Part shown: positions 26,561-33,462 of the stretch, piece after piece
Position numbering within the stretch: the stretch's first letter is position 1
How the letters are laid out: every line of letters starts with the position of its first letter
Source of the DNA: Azospirillum isscasi
Lineage (GTDB): Bacteria; Pseudomonadota; Alphaproteobacteria; Azospirillales; Azospirillaceae
Assembly: GCF_030849505.1 (NCBI RefSeq)
Contig: NZ_JAUJFI010000052.1
Span: forward strand, 1-34,063
DNA length: 34,063 nt
Reading direction: 5' to 3'
Program-made: the position numbers and the translations under genes
The notes under the pieces: generated by a model
Seen by the model: the letters and a program-made list of their open reading frames with translations, nothing else
Told to the model about the DNA's origin: nothing
Database searches by the model: none

Positions 26561-27343
26561 TCACGGCTCCTCCGACACGCGCCACGCGCCGGACCCCGCG
26601 GGACGGCGCGCCGGGGCGGCCCCGCCGGGAAGCGGGACGATCAGGCGGCGTTTGGTCGGCTGCTGGGTCTTGCGCGGCACCCCGGCGAAGATCTGCTTGG
26701 ACGCCTCGATCATCGTGACCCCGGCGAAAGCCTTGAACCAGCGCCCGCCCACCTCCTCCCAGGCCGGCGCGGTCTTCAACAGGAAGCGCGAGCGCAGCGG
26801 CGGCAGGAACAGGGCGTGGCCGGTGCGCTCCGGCACGAACATGGTGTCGCGCAGCACCTGCTTCAGTTGCGAGGCCGAATAGGGGAAGCCGTGCCCGAAG
26901 GGCGTCCAGTCGGCCCGCGCCCACAGGCCGCGGCGGTTCGGCACGACCACCAGAACCCGCCCGCCGCCGGCCAGCACGCGCCAGATCTCCCGCATCATCG
27001 GGCGGAGCTGCTCCGTCCCCTCCAGCCCGTGGACCAGCAGCACGCGGTCCACCGACATGTCGGCCAGCGGCAGGTCCGCCTCGTCGCCCAGCGCCACCAG
27101 ACCCGGACCGCCCGGCGGCCAGAAGGTCACGCCCTGGGTCGCCGGCATGATGGAAAACACCCGCTCCGCCTCCTCGCGGAAGGGCTGCAGGTACGGCGTC
27201 GTGTAGCCGACCCCCAGCACGATCTGCCCGCGCAGGTCGGGCCAGATGGTGCGGATGCGCCGGCGGATCATCCGCCGCGCCGCCTGCCCCAGCCCGGACT
27301 CGTAGAATTCACGGAGATCGACGATATCGGTGTACATGGTCAT
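26561..27343 (-). CDS. SAM-dependent methyltransferase-like protein
   Basis: A 260-residue class I methyltransferase-like protein. Motif I is partly degenerate (QIVLGVGYTTPYLQPF, about 40-55, instead of GxGxG). The acidic motif region ADLPLADMSVDRVLLVHGLEG and the post-motif MREIWRVLAGGGRVLVVVPNRRGLWAR are typical of Methyltransf_11. The substrate is unknown. It is divergent from gloB with an 81-base gap holding a tandem repeat; this pairing with gloB is one I associate with alphaproteobacteria. A second ATG two codons later is an alternative start. Confidence 0.8.
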   Translation of the reverse strand: MTMYTDIVDLREFYESGLGQAARRMIRRRIRTIWPDLRGQIVLGVGYTTPYLQPFREEAERVFSIMPATQGVTFWPPGGPGLVALGDEADLPLADMSVDRVLLVHGLEGTEQLRPMMREIWRVLAGGGRVLVVVPNRRGLWARADWTPFGHGFPYSASQLKQVLRDTMFVPERTGHALFLPPLRSRFLLKTAPAWEEVGGRWFKAFAGVTMIEASKQIFAGVPRKTQQPTKRRLIVPLPGGAAPARRPAGSGAWRVSEEP

Positions 27344-27368
27344 CCGAGGCTATCACGATTCGGTTCAA

Positions 27369-27407
27369 CGGCCATTCACTTGGGCCATTCACTTGGGCCA
27401 TTCACTT
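27369..27407. repeat. 13-bp tandem repeat upstream of gloB
   Basis: Unit gggccattcactt, three copies (the first with c for the first g), ending directly before the gloB Shine-Dalgarno (GGGAGGAG). It fills half of the divergent gloB/methyltransferase gap and could be a regulator site or a replication-slippage product. Confidence 0.85.
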
Positions 27408-27424
27408 GGGAGGAGCCCCAGGCC

Positions 27425-28186
27425 ATGGAGATCCACCTCGTTCCGGCTTTCGCCGACAATTACATCTACCTGCTGCGCGACCCGGCCAGCGGCGCCGTGG
27501 GGGTCGTGGACCCCGGCGACGCGCAGCCGGTGCTGGCGGAACTGGACCGGCGCAACTGGACGCTGACGCACATTTTCAACACCCACCATCACAACGACCA
27601 CATCGGCGGCAACCACGCGCTGAAGGCGCGCTATGGCGCCGACGTGATCGGCGCACGCGCCGACGCGGCCCGCATACCCGATATGGAGACGTGCCTGGAC
27701 GAAGGCGAGACCATTTCGTTCGGATCGCTCACCGCCCGCGTGCTTTTCATCCCCGGCCACACCTCCGGCCACATCGCCTTCTGGTTTCCGGAGGCCAAGG
27801 CCGTGTTCTGCGGCGACACGCTGTTCGCGCTCGGCTGCGGACGGCTGTTCGAGGGCACGCCCGCCCAGATGTGGTCCTCGCTGGTGAAGCTGCGCGGCCT
27901 GCCCGACGACACGCGGGTCTATTGCGGCCACGAATACACCCTGTCCAACGCCCGCTTCGCCGTGACGGTGGAACCGGACAACGCCGCCCTGAAGGCCCGC
28001 GCGGCGGCGATCGCCGCCCTGCGCGAGCGGGGAGAGCCGACCATCCCCTCCTCCATCGGCACCGAGAAGGCCACCAACCCCTTCCTGCGCGCCGACCTGC
28101 CGGAGGTTCAGGCCGCCCTCGGCATGGCCGGCGCCGACCCGGTGGCGGTGTTCGCCGAGATCCGCGGCCGCAAGGACCGCTTTTAA
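27425..28186 (+). CDS. gloB: Hydroxyacylglutathione hydrolase (glyoxalase II)
   Basis: A 253-residue metallo-beta-lactamase-fold hydrolase (E. coli GloB is 251) that splits S-lactoylglutathione into lactate and glutathione, the last step of methylglyoxal detoxification. The binuclear metal motif THHHNDH is at 53-59, with further ligands in IPGHTSGHIAFW and FCGDTLFALGCGRLFEGT. The substrate-binding C-terminal region has YCGHEYTLSNARFA and the RxxK-type IGTEKATNPFLR. The start is the ATG with GGAGGAG about 9 bases upstream; the frame runs far upstream over the divergent gene without coding evidence. Confidence 0.96.
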   Translation: MEIHLVPAFADNYIYLLRDPASGAVGVVDPGDAQPVLAELDRRNWTLTHIFNTHHHNDHIGGNHALKARYGADVIGARADAARIPDMETCLDEGETISFGSLTARVLFIPGHTSGHIAFWFPEAKAVFCGDTLFALGCGRLFEGTPAQMWSSLVKLRGLPDDTRVYCGHEYTLSNARFAVTVEPDNAALKARAAAIAALRERGEPTIPSSIGTEKATNPFLRADLPEVQAALGMAGADPVAVFAEIRGRKDRF

Positions 28187-28240
28187 GAACGGGCGCCGCC
28201 GGATTACTCTGGTGCCCACCGAACGGGAGGAGAGTTTTTC

Positions 28241-28846
28241 ATGAAGCTGCGCTGGAGCCCGACCTCGCCCTACGTCCGCAAGGTCGCGATGGTCATCATC
28301 GAATGCGGGCTGGATTCGGCGGTCGAGAGGCAGCAGACCAACGCCTGGGCGCCGGACACCGACCTGCCGGCAGACAACCCGCTGGGCAAGGTGCCGGCCC
28401 TGGTCCTGGAGGACGGTTCGGCGCTCTACGACAGCCCGGTGATCGCGGAATATCTGGACACGCTGCACGACGGCCAGCGCCTGTTCCCGGCTTCCGGCCC
28501 GGCGCGCTGGACGGCGCTGCGCCAGCAGGCCCTGGCCGACGGCATCTGCGACGCGGCCATCCTGCGCCGCCTGGAATTGCAGCGGCCCGACGGCGAGCGG
28601 TCCGAATCCTGGGCCGAGCGGCAGCGCCGCGCCGTCGCCCGCGCGCTGGACGTGCTGGAGGCGGAGGCCACCGACCTGGACGGGACGCTGACCATCGGCA
28701 CGCTGTCCATCCTGGTGGCGCTCGGCTACCTGGATTTGCGGTTCGGGCACGAGGACTGGCGGATCGGGCGCCCGGCTCTGGCGGCGTGGTTCGCCTCGGC
28801 CTCCGACCTCGACAGCTTCCGCCGCACCGCACCGCCCCCGGCGTGA
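28241..28846 (+). CDS. Glutathione S-transferase family protein
   Basis: A 201-residue GST. The N-terminal thioredoxin-like domain (1-78) shows WSPTSPYVRKVAMVI, with the candidate catalytic Ser at the start of helix 1, NPLGKVPALVLEDG with the cis-Pro, and YDSPVIAEYLD, the glutathione-binding Asp-Ser pair. The helical C-terminal domain follows (85-195). It probably conjugates glutathione to electrophiles. It lies 54 bases after gloB, another glutathione enzyme, with GGGAGGAG as ribosome site, so the two may be co-transcribed. Confidence 0.9.
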   Translation: MKLRWSPTSPYVRKVAMVIIECGLDSAVERQQTNAWAPDTDLPADNPLGKVPALVLEDGSALYDSPVIAEYLDTLHDGQRLFPASGPARWTALRQQALADGICDAAILRRLELQRPDGERSESWAERQRRAVARALDVLEAEATDLDGTLTIGTLSILVALGYLDLRFGHEDWRIGRPALAAWFASASDLDSFRRTAPPPA

Positions 28847-28855
28847 GGCGGGGCG

Positions 28856-28882
28856 CCGGGGCGGATCCTGTGTCCGCCCCGG
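28856..28882. terminator. Bidirectional terminator hairpin between GST and ParB-like genes
   Basis: CCGGGGCGGA-tcctgtg-TCCGCCCCGG, perfect 10-bp arms, sits in the 51-base gap between convergent stops. No T-run is present on either side. Confidence 0.6.
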
Positions 28883-28897
28883 TCCGGAAAGCGGAGG

Positions 28898-29533
28898 TCA
28901 GGCCGTCAGCGACGCCGGGTTGGTCTTCTTCCGCTGCTTCTGAACGCCGGGGAAGACCTCGTTGAAGTCGCGGAACAGGGCCTTGTAGTTCTCGGGAACC
29001 CGGTAAGCCTTCTTCTGGAAGCCGTCCGGCAGCTCGTCCAGCTCGGCCATGCCGCTCCAGCCCTCGGCCATCGGAAAGGCGTAGTACGGGTAATCCCGCG
29101 GAACGCCCCTGGCGCGGATCACGTTGATCGCGCGCCCGCGCTTGCGGGCGGCGGCGATCCGGTGCATGCCGTCGTTGATGATCCACACGGCGCGCCCGTC
29201 CGGCTCCACCGACTCCTCGACGATCGGCGGGGTCAGCGGGATCGGCCCCTCCTCCTCGCCGTCGCGCTCGATCCAGAACAGCACCGCGCCGGTCAGGGCG
29301 AAGACGTCGATGCCATGGGGACGGAACAGCTGTTCGAGCGTCAGCACGTTGTCGAGATCGCTCTTCAGCACATAGCGCTGCGTCGGCGCCAGCGTCTCCG
29401 GGTCCACCGACGGGGCCAGTTCCAGCGTGGCGTTCTCGTAAACAAAAGGCCGATCGAAGCCCTTCAGCCGCGTCTTCTTGAAACGGGCCAGGGTTTCTTC
29501 GGTGGACAGCGTCTCCCAACGCAACAGTCGCAT
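28898..29533 (-). CDS. ParB/sulfiredoxin-like domain protein
   Basis: A 211-residue protein not assigned to a named family. The recognisable element is INDGMHRIAAARKRGRAINVI (119-139 in part), which matches the core of the ParB N-terminal/sulfiredoxin fold (the G-x-H/R-R-x-x-A-A phosphate-binding helix). Upstream are two conserved-looking blocks (FDRPFVYENATLELAP and VLKSDLDNVLTLEQLFRPHGIDVF). There is no HTH domain, so it is not a chromosome-partitioning ParB. ParB-fold enzymes include nucleases, CTPases and ATP-dependent sulfiredoxin, so a nucleotide-dependent activity is possible. It is last in the dcd operon, 4 bases after the HAD gene. Confidence 0.75.
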   Translation of the reverse strand: MRLLRWETLSTEETLARFKKTRLKGFDRPFVYENATLELAPSVDPETLAPTQRYVLKSDLDNVLTLEQLFRPHGIDVFALTGAVLFWIERDGEEEGPIPLTPPIVEESVEPDGRAVWIINDGMHRIAAARKRGRAINVIRARGVPRDYPYYAFPMAEGWSGMAELDELPDGFQKKAYRVPENYKALFRDFNEVFPGVQKQRKKTNPASLTA

Positions 29534-29537
29534 GAGG

Positions 29538-30245
29538 TCACCGGACGGTCAGAGAGGCGGAAGAGACACCCGCGTCGTCAACGGTCAACGCGGCGATGGA
29601 GGGGACGATCAGATCCGGACGGGGCAGTTCCCCGCTTTCGACGCCGTGCCGATAGGTCCGTTCCTTGTCGGGCCGGTGCATCAGCCACACCGTCTTCATG
29701 CCCAGCGCGAGCGCCGGGGCCATGTCGTTGTCGTAGGAATCGCCGATCATCGTGCAATTCTCCGGCGGGCAGCCGGCGGCGGCCAGTGCGTGCCGGTAGA
29801 TCGCCGGGTCCGGCTTGGCAACGCCGACGCGGTAGGACAGCACGGTCAGGCCGCTGTGGGCGAGCGGACCGAACAGGCGCTTGAAGCTCGCGGCGTAGGG
29901 GTGCCAGATGTTGGACACGAAGCCATAGCGGAGCCCGCGATCGCGCAGCGCGGACAGCAGCGCCCCGGCGCCCTCGATCACCGAAGGCCCGGTCACCTGC
30001 GTCTCCCAGACGTCCGCCGCCGCCCGTTCCGCCTCGGGACGCCCGGCCTGGAACTCCCCGACCAGCAATTCGGCGAGGTCCGCCGGCGATTCGATCGCCG
30101 TGGTGAGCAGGCAACGGTCGAGCCGCTTGCGCTGGGCCTCGTCGAGACCCAGGGCGGCGGCGACGAAGCGCGCCGGGGCTTTCGGCGGCCCTTCGATGAG
30201 GCTGGCGCCGATGTCGAGAAGGATCACGGGGGCCGGCGCGGTCAC
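29538..30245 (-). CDS. HAD-superfamily hydrolase with atypical motif I
   Basis: A 235-residue HAD protein. The nucleophile is D11 in LLDIGAS; the residue two places on, normally Asp (phosphatases) or Tyr (dehalogenases), is Gly. Motif II is FVSN, motif III the Lys of VGVAKPDPAIY, and motif IV MIGDSYDND. The cap (about 20-95) is helical, of the C1 type. The loss of the second Asp suggests either altered chemistry or weak phosphatase activity. Its start overlaps the stop of the thymidylate-synthase-like gene by 4 bases (ATGA), so a nucleotide or modified-nucleotide monophosphate substrate is a reasonable guess. Confidence 0.85.
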   Translation of the reverse strand: MTAPAPVILLDIGASLIEGPPKAPARFVAAALGLDEAQRKRLDRCLLTTAIESPADLAELLVGEFQAGRPEAERAAADVWETQVTGPSVIEGAGALLSALRDRGLRYGFVSNIWHPYAASFKRLFGPLAHSGLTVLSYRVGVAKPDPAIYRHALAAAGCPPENCTMIGDSYDNDMAPALALGMKTVWLMHRPDKERTYRHGVESGELPRPDLIVPSIAALTVDDAGVSSASLTVR

Positions 30246-31762
30246 GATGCGGACCCCGGCTTGGCCTTCGCCTTCAGGCGTGCCTCGTGGATCGCCAGTT
30301 GGCGGCCGACATAGAGGGCGTGCGACAGCTCGGAGATCGCGCCGTCGCGGGCGATCTGGCCCTCGATGTCCTCCGCCGTCCGCCCGCGGTAGCGGGCCAG
30401 GGTTTCCCCGCCCGACTTCAGGTCGGCCACGATGTCCGCCGCCTCGTCGTCGATGGTGAAGGTGAAGTAGCCGTTGGGGTCCTCGCGCAGCTCGCGCTTG
30501 CCGGTGGCGCGGTCCAGTTCGCGGTCGTCCTTCTTGGCGTCCCGGATCTGCTGGGCCAGATCGAAGCGCTCGGTCGAACCGGGATCGATCGAAATGGAAT
30601 GGCTGATCACAGTGATAGGGCCAAGGGGGATGTTCCCCGCAAGCTCACCGACCAGCCTCTGGACGGCCATCAGGCCATAGAGGTTCTTCAGCCAGGCGCT
30701 CATGGTGTTGTGCGCCCGGAAGGTGGCGGACAGGGTCAGCCGGTCCTGGAACACGCGGAAGAACAGGGTGACCAGGCAGGGCGTGCTCTGGGTCTCCGGC
30801 GCCACCATGTCGAAGGACGGGTCCCACAGCGTGACGTAGGCGCCGCGGCTGGTGGGGTCGGCGCGCAGCTTTTCCGCCGCCACCGTCAGCGTGTCGATGA
30901 CGGTGCCGGCGCCGTCCCGCCAATAGCCGCGCAGCCGGTTGCCGTAGCTGTAGGCCAGCGTTTCCGGCAACTCGCCGTCCAGCAGGTTCCGCTGGTAGGC
31001 GGAGAACTCCGCCAGCGAGAAGCCGTAGGGGCGCAGGTGCTCGTCGGCGTCGGGAACCGGCTCGGTCACCACGACCTTGAGGTTCTGGAGTTCCAGCCGC
31101 TTCTTCGTGCCCGACGCGACGCTCGGGATGCCGAACCGCATGATGCGGAAGACGATCTCCTCCCAGGCGTCGAGCGGCCCCCGGCGGACGACCACATGGG
31201 CGCGCGGCTCGGACGGGAAATAGTTCGGCTTGAAGCTCGGCAGCGGCGCTTCAACGCGGTCGCGCAGCGGCGGCTGCACCGGCGGCAGCGCGGCGAAGAA
31301 GGCGGTGATGCCGTCCTTAGTCTCGGCCAGCGACGGCTTGCCGAATCGGGCGACGCTGCAATGGCCGACCAGCAGGGCGGGATCGAACAGGGTGTCGAGG
31401 TACCGTTCGGTGCCGACGATGCGGTAGCGCTGCTGCCCCATCCGCTCCGCCGGCTCGACGCCGTTGGTCAGCAGGCTTTCGATCTCCGCCGCCGAACCGC
31501 TCATGTCCTGGCCGAAGACCAGCAGGTGCCGGATCTGCGGATTCCACAACAGGTTGCGGATCATCTGCGGCAGGCCGTCGCCGTACAGGTTCGCGACGAC
31601 CGCCACGCGGGAGGTCGCCGGATCGAGATCGACCCCGAGGCGCCGCAGGAAATCCACCGCCGTGTCCGTGGGGGTCCACAGCGTGGTGATCCCGACGTCG
31701 CCGGCCGGGTTGACGACCGTCAGCCGCTCCGGAAAGTAAAGCGCCTCGAAGGCGAGGGGCAT
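30242..31762 (-). CDS. Thymidylate-synthase-like protein with N-terminal MtrA-like (DUF4346-type) domain
   Basis: A 506-residue fusion. Residues 12-130 resemble the soluble part of methanogen MtrA: NPAGDVGITTLWT, then NPQIRHLLVFGQDMSGS and LLTNGVEPAER. Residues 255-395 align by eye with thymidylate synthase/dCMP hydroxymethylase: DPTSR (302-306), the catalytic Cys C329 in STPC, an Arg (R349) at the place of YQRS, and N360 at the place of the Asn that reads dUMP. The His after the catalytic Cys and the second Arg of the phosphate clamp are changed. It may therefore methylate, hydroxymethylate or otherwise alkylate a pyrimidine nucleotide at C5. It is downstream of dcd by 14 bases and coupled to the HAD gene. 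The fold assignment of the N-terminal half is my recognition, not a search. Confidence 0.7.
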   Translation of the reverse strand: MPLAFEALYFPERLTVVNPAGDVGITTLWTPTDTAVDFLRRLGVDLDPATSRVAVVANLYGDGLPQMIRNLLWNPQIRHLLVFGQDMSGSAAEIESLLTNGVEPAERMGQQRYRIVGTERYLDTLFDPALLVGHCSVARFGKPSLAETKDGITAFFAALPPVQPPLRDRVEAPLPSFKPNYFPSEPRAHVVVRRGPLDAWEEIVFRIMRFGIPSVASGTKKRLELQNLKVVVTEPVPDADEHLRPYGFSLAEFSAYQRNLLDGELPETLAYSYGNRLRGYWRDGAGTVIDTLTVAAEKLRADPTSRGAYVTLWDPSFDMVAPETQSTPCLVTLFFRVFQDRLTLSATFRAHNTMSAWLKNLYGLMAVQRLVGELAGNIPLGPITVISHSISIDPGSTERFDLAQQIRDAKKDDRELDRATGKRELREDPNGYFTFTIDDEAADIVADLKSGGETLARYRGRTAEDIEGQIARDGAISELSHALYVGRQLAIHEARLKAKAKPGSAS

Positions 31763-31776
31763 ATCCGCTCCCCTCG

Positions 31777-32361
31777 TCAGGACTGCTCGAGGTTGATCCG
31801 GCTCGGCAGCGGGTCGAGCTGGTCACGGTACTTGGCGTCGGGGCGCGCGGCGTAGGGCTTGGAGGTCGGCGACATCAGCGTCTCGAAGCTCAGCGCGCAG
31901 ATCCGCATGCCCGGGCGCAGCGCCAGCGGCAGCCGTCCGCAATTGAAGAATTCCAGAGTGATGCGGCCGTTCCAGCCCGGATCGATGGTGTGGGCGGTGG
32001 CGTGCACCATCAGGCCCAGCCGCGCGAGGCTGCTGCGCCCGTCCAACCGGCCGGCGATGTCGTTCGGCAGCCCGATCCGCTGCACGGTGATCCCCAGCAC
32101 CAGCTCGCCCGGATGCAGGAAGAACGGCTCCCCGACGGGGACCTCCACCCGGTCCATCAGCTTGTCGGGAACCTGGCTGGGATGGCCCTCGGGCGGGGCG
32201 AGGTCGACGAAGGCCGCCTTTCCCGGCGGGAAGACCTGGAAGGCGCTGCCGAGCTGGAGATCGACCGACATGGCGCCGATGTGGCTCTCCGCCGGCAACG
32301 GGTCGATCTCGATGCGTCCTTCGGCCAAGTGTCGGCGAATATCGACGTCTGACAGCTTCAT
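31777..32361 (-). CDS. dcd: dCTP deaminase
   Basis: A 194-residue trimeric enzyme (E. coli Dcd is 193) that converts dCTP to dUTP and ammonia. The N-terminus MKLSDVDIRRHLAEGRIEIDPLP and the core FFLHPGELVL, GRLDGRSSLARLGLMVHATAH, IDPGWNGRITLEFFN (catalytic Glu in LEF) and LALRPGMRICALSFE are canonical. The start is the ATG with AGGAGG about 10 bases upstream. It is the first gene of a four-gene operon with thymidylate-synthase-like, HAD and ParB-like proteins. No dUTPase gene is present in the window. Confidence 0.97.
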   Translation of the reverse strand: MKLSDVDIRRHLAEGRIEIDPLPAESHIGAMSVDLQLGSAFQVFPPGKAAFVDLAPPEGHPSQVPDKLMDRVEVPVGEPFFLHPGELVLGITVQRIGLPNDIAGRLDGRSSLARLGLMVHATAHTIDPGWNGRITLEFFNCGRLPLALRPGMRICALSFETLMSPTSKPYAARPDAKYRDQLDPLPSRINLEQS

Positions 32362-32422
32362 TCTTTCCGAACCTCCTGGCGGAGCCGCAAACGCGGCGGT
32401 TCCGGTCGCGTACCAAGCGCCC

Positions 32423-32451
32423 TCTATAGCCCGATCGACGCCTCTCGACAA
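32423..32451 (-). promoter_or_regulatory. Promoter of the dcd operon
   Basis: On the minus strand TTGTCG (32446-32451) and TATAGA (32423-32428) are exactly 17 bases apart, a good housekeeping promoter. The predicted start near 32416 leaves a leader of about 55 bases before the dcd ATG. Confidence 0.65.
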
Positions 32452-32505
32452 CATGCACGCCAGCCCATTAGATGGGCGCCGGTTTCGCAGAAGGGGTGAT
32501 GGGAT

Positions 32506-33381
32506 ATGGCAGGTCCGTCGAACGGCAGCGCGGCAATGGACGACGTTTTCGAGGCGCGGCGCCTGTCCGTCATCCTCGGCGACACCCTGCCCGCGGGCGC
32601 GCCGCCCGATGCGGATTCCCTGTTCCGGACCCGGGTGGCCGAGCATGGGGAGAGGGTCCGCCGCCTGCGCGGGGCGGAGTCGCCGCTGTTCGTGGAGAAC
32701 AACGACCTCGCCGCCTACGCCACCCCCGGCGGGCCGCTGCCGGAGCTGATCCTGGTCGGCGACAATCCGGGGCGCCGGGAGTTCGAGCATTCCGTGTATC
32801 TGTGCGTCAAGGGACGCGCCGGGGCCATGGCCCACAGCTTCTTCGACGGGGTTTTCGGCGCCCGGTCCTTCCGCACCAAGGTGATGGTGCTGAACAAAAG
32901 CTCCTTCCACACGCCGCGCACGGTGGGCCTGACCGAGGCGATGCGCGGCGGTTCCGCCATCGGCGACGCCATCCGGCGCGACCAGGAGGAGAACGCCCGC
33001 CTGATCGCCGACTCGGTGGCGCTGCTGGGCATCCCGGTCGTCACCATCGGCATGGAAAGCGGCGGCACGACCTTCCAGAGCTTCCGCAAGGCGCTCGAAC
33101 TGCGGTACCGCGCCTTCGGGAACCCGCCGGCCACGTTCCAGGGGGCGCGCCTCGCCAGCCCCTTCCGCAAGGTCCCGCACTTCTCGCTGTCCAAGATCTT
33201 CTGCCGCAACGCCGATCCGGCCTGGAACGCCGCGCTGGACCGCTTCCTGGCCCGCCACGCGGCGGTTCCCGGCCTGCGGACGGACAACGGCAACGTCTCG
33301 TCGAAGGTTCTCCTGGGGCTGGGGGACGGCGCCCTGCTCGCCGATTACCTGGACACGGTGATCCTCGGAAACGGCGGATAA
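32506..33381 (+). CDS. Uncharacterised protein, possibly uracil-DNA glycosylase superfamily
   Basis: A 291-residue protein I do not recognise with certainty. The order of motifs suggests the uracil-DNA glycosylase fold: LILVGDNPGRRE (81-92) at the place of the water-activating loop, VMVLNKSSFHTPRT (126-139) like the NxxK region, IPVVTIGMESGG (176-187) as the central strand, and PHFSLSKIF (224-232) at the place of the His-Pro-Ser loop. There is no Cys-rich iron-sulfur site. It could equally be another nucleotide-binding alpha/beta protein. AAGGGGTGA precedes the start. It is divergent from dcd, whose product dUTP is the source of DNA uracil, which fits a glycosylase. Confidence 0.5.
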   Translation: MAGPSNGSAAMDDVFEARRLSVILGDTLPAGAPPDADSLFRTRVAEHGERVRRLRGAESPLFVENNDLAAYATPGGPLPELILVGDNPGRREFEHSVYLCVKGRAGAMAHSFFDGVFGARSFRTKVMVLNKSSFHTPRTVGLTEAMRGGSAIGDAIRRDQEENARLIADSVALLGIPVVTIGMESGGTTFQSFRKALELRYRAFGNPPATFQGARLASPFRKVPHFSLSKIFCRNADPAWNAALDRFLARHAAVPGLRTDNGNVSSKVLLGLGDGALLADYLDTVILGNGG

Positions 33382-33462
33382 CCGCCACACCCCACGGGGG
33401 CCCGATGCGAGGGCTCATGTCCCGCCGGAAGCGACCGGCGAGGCTTGGATAAGGAAACGCGG

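Noticed and set aside
28898..29533. Chromosome-partitioning ParB
   Set aside because: No HTH or C-terminal dimer domain, no parA and no parS-like site; only the ParB/sulfiredoxin core motif is seen.
30242..31762. Tetrahydromethanopterin methyltransferase metabolism
   Set aside because: Only a domain-level resemblance to MtrA exists; no other mtr or methanopterin genes are nearby.
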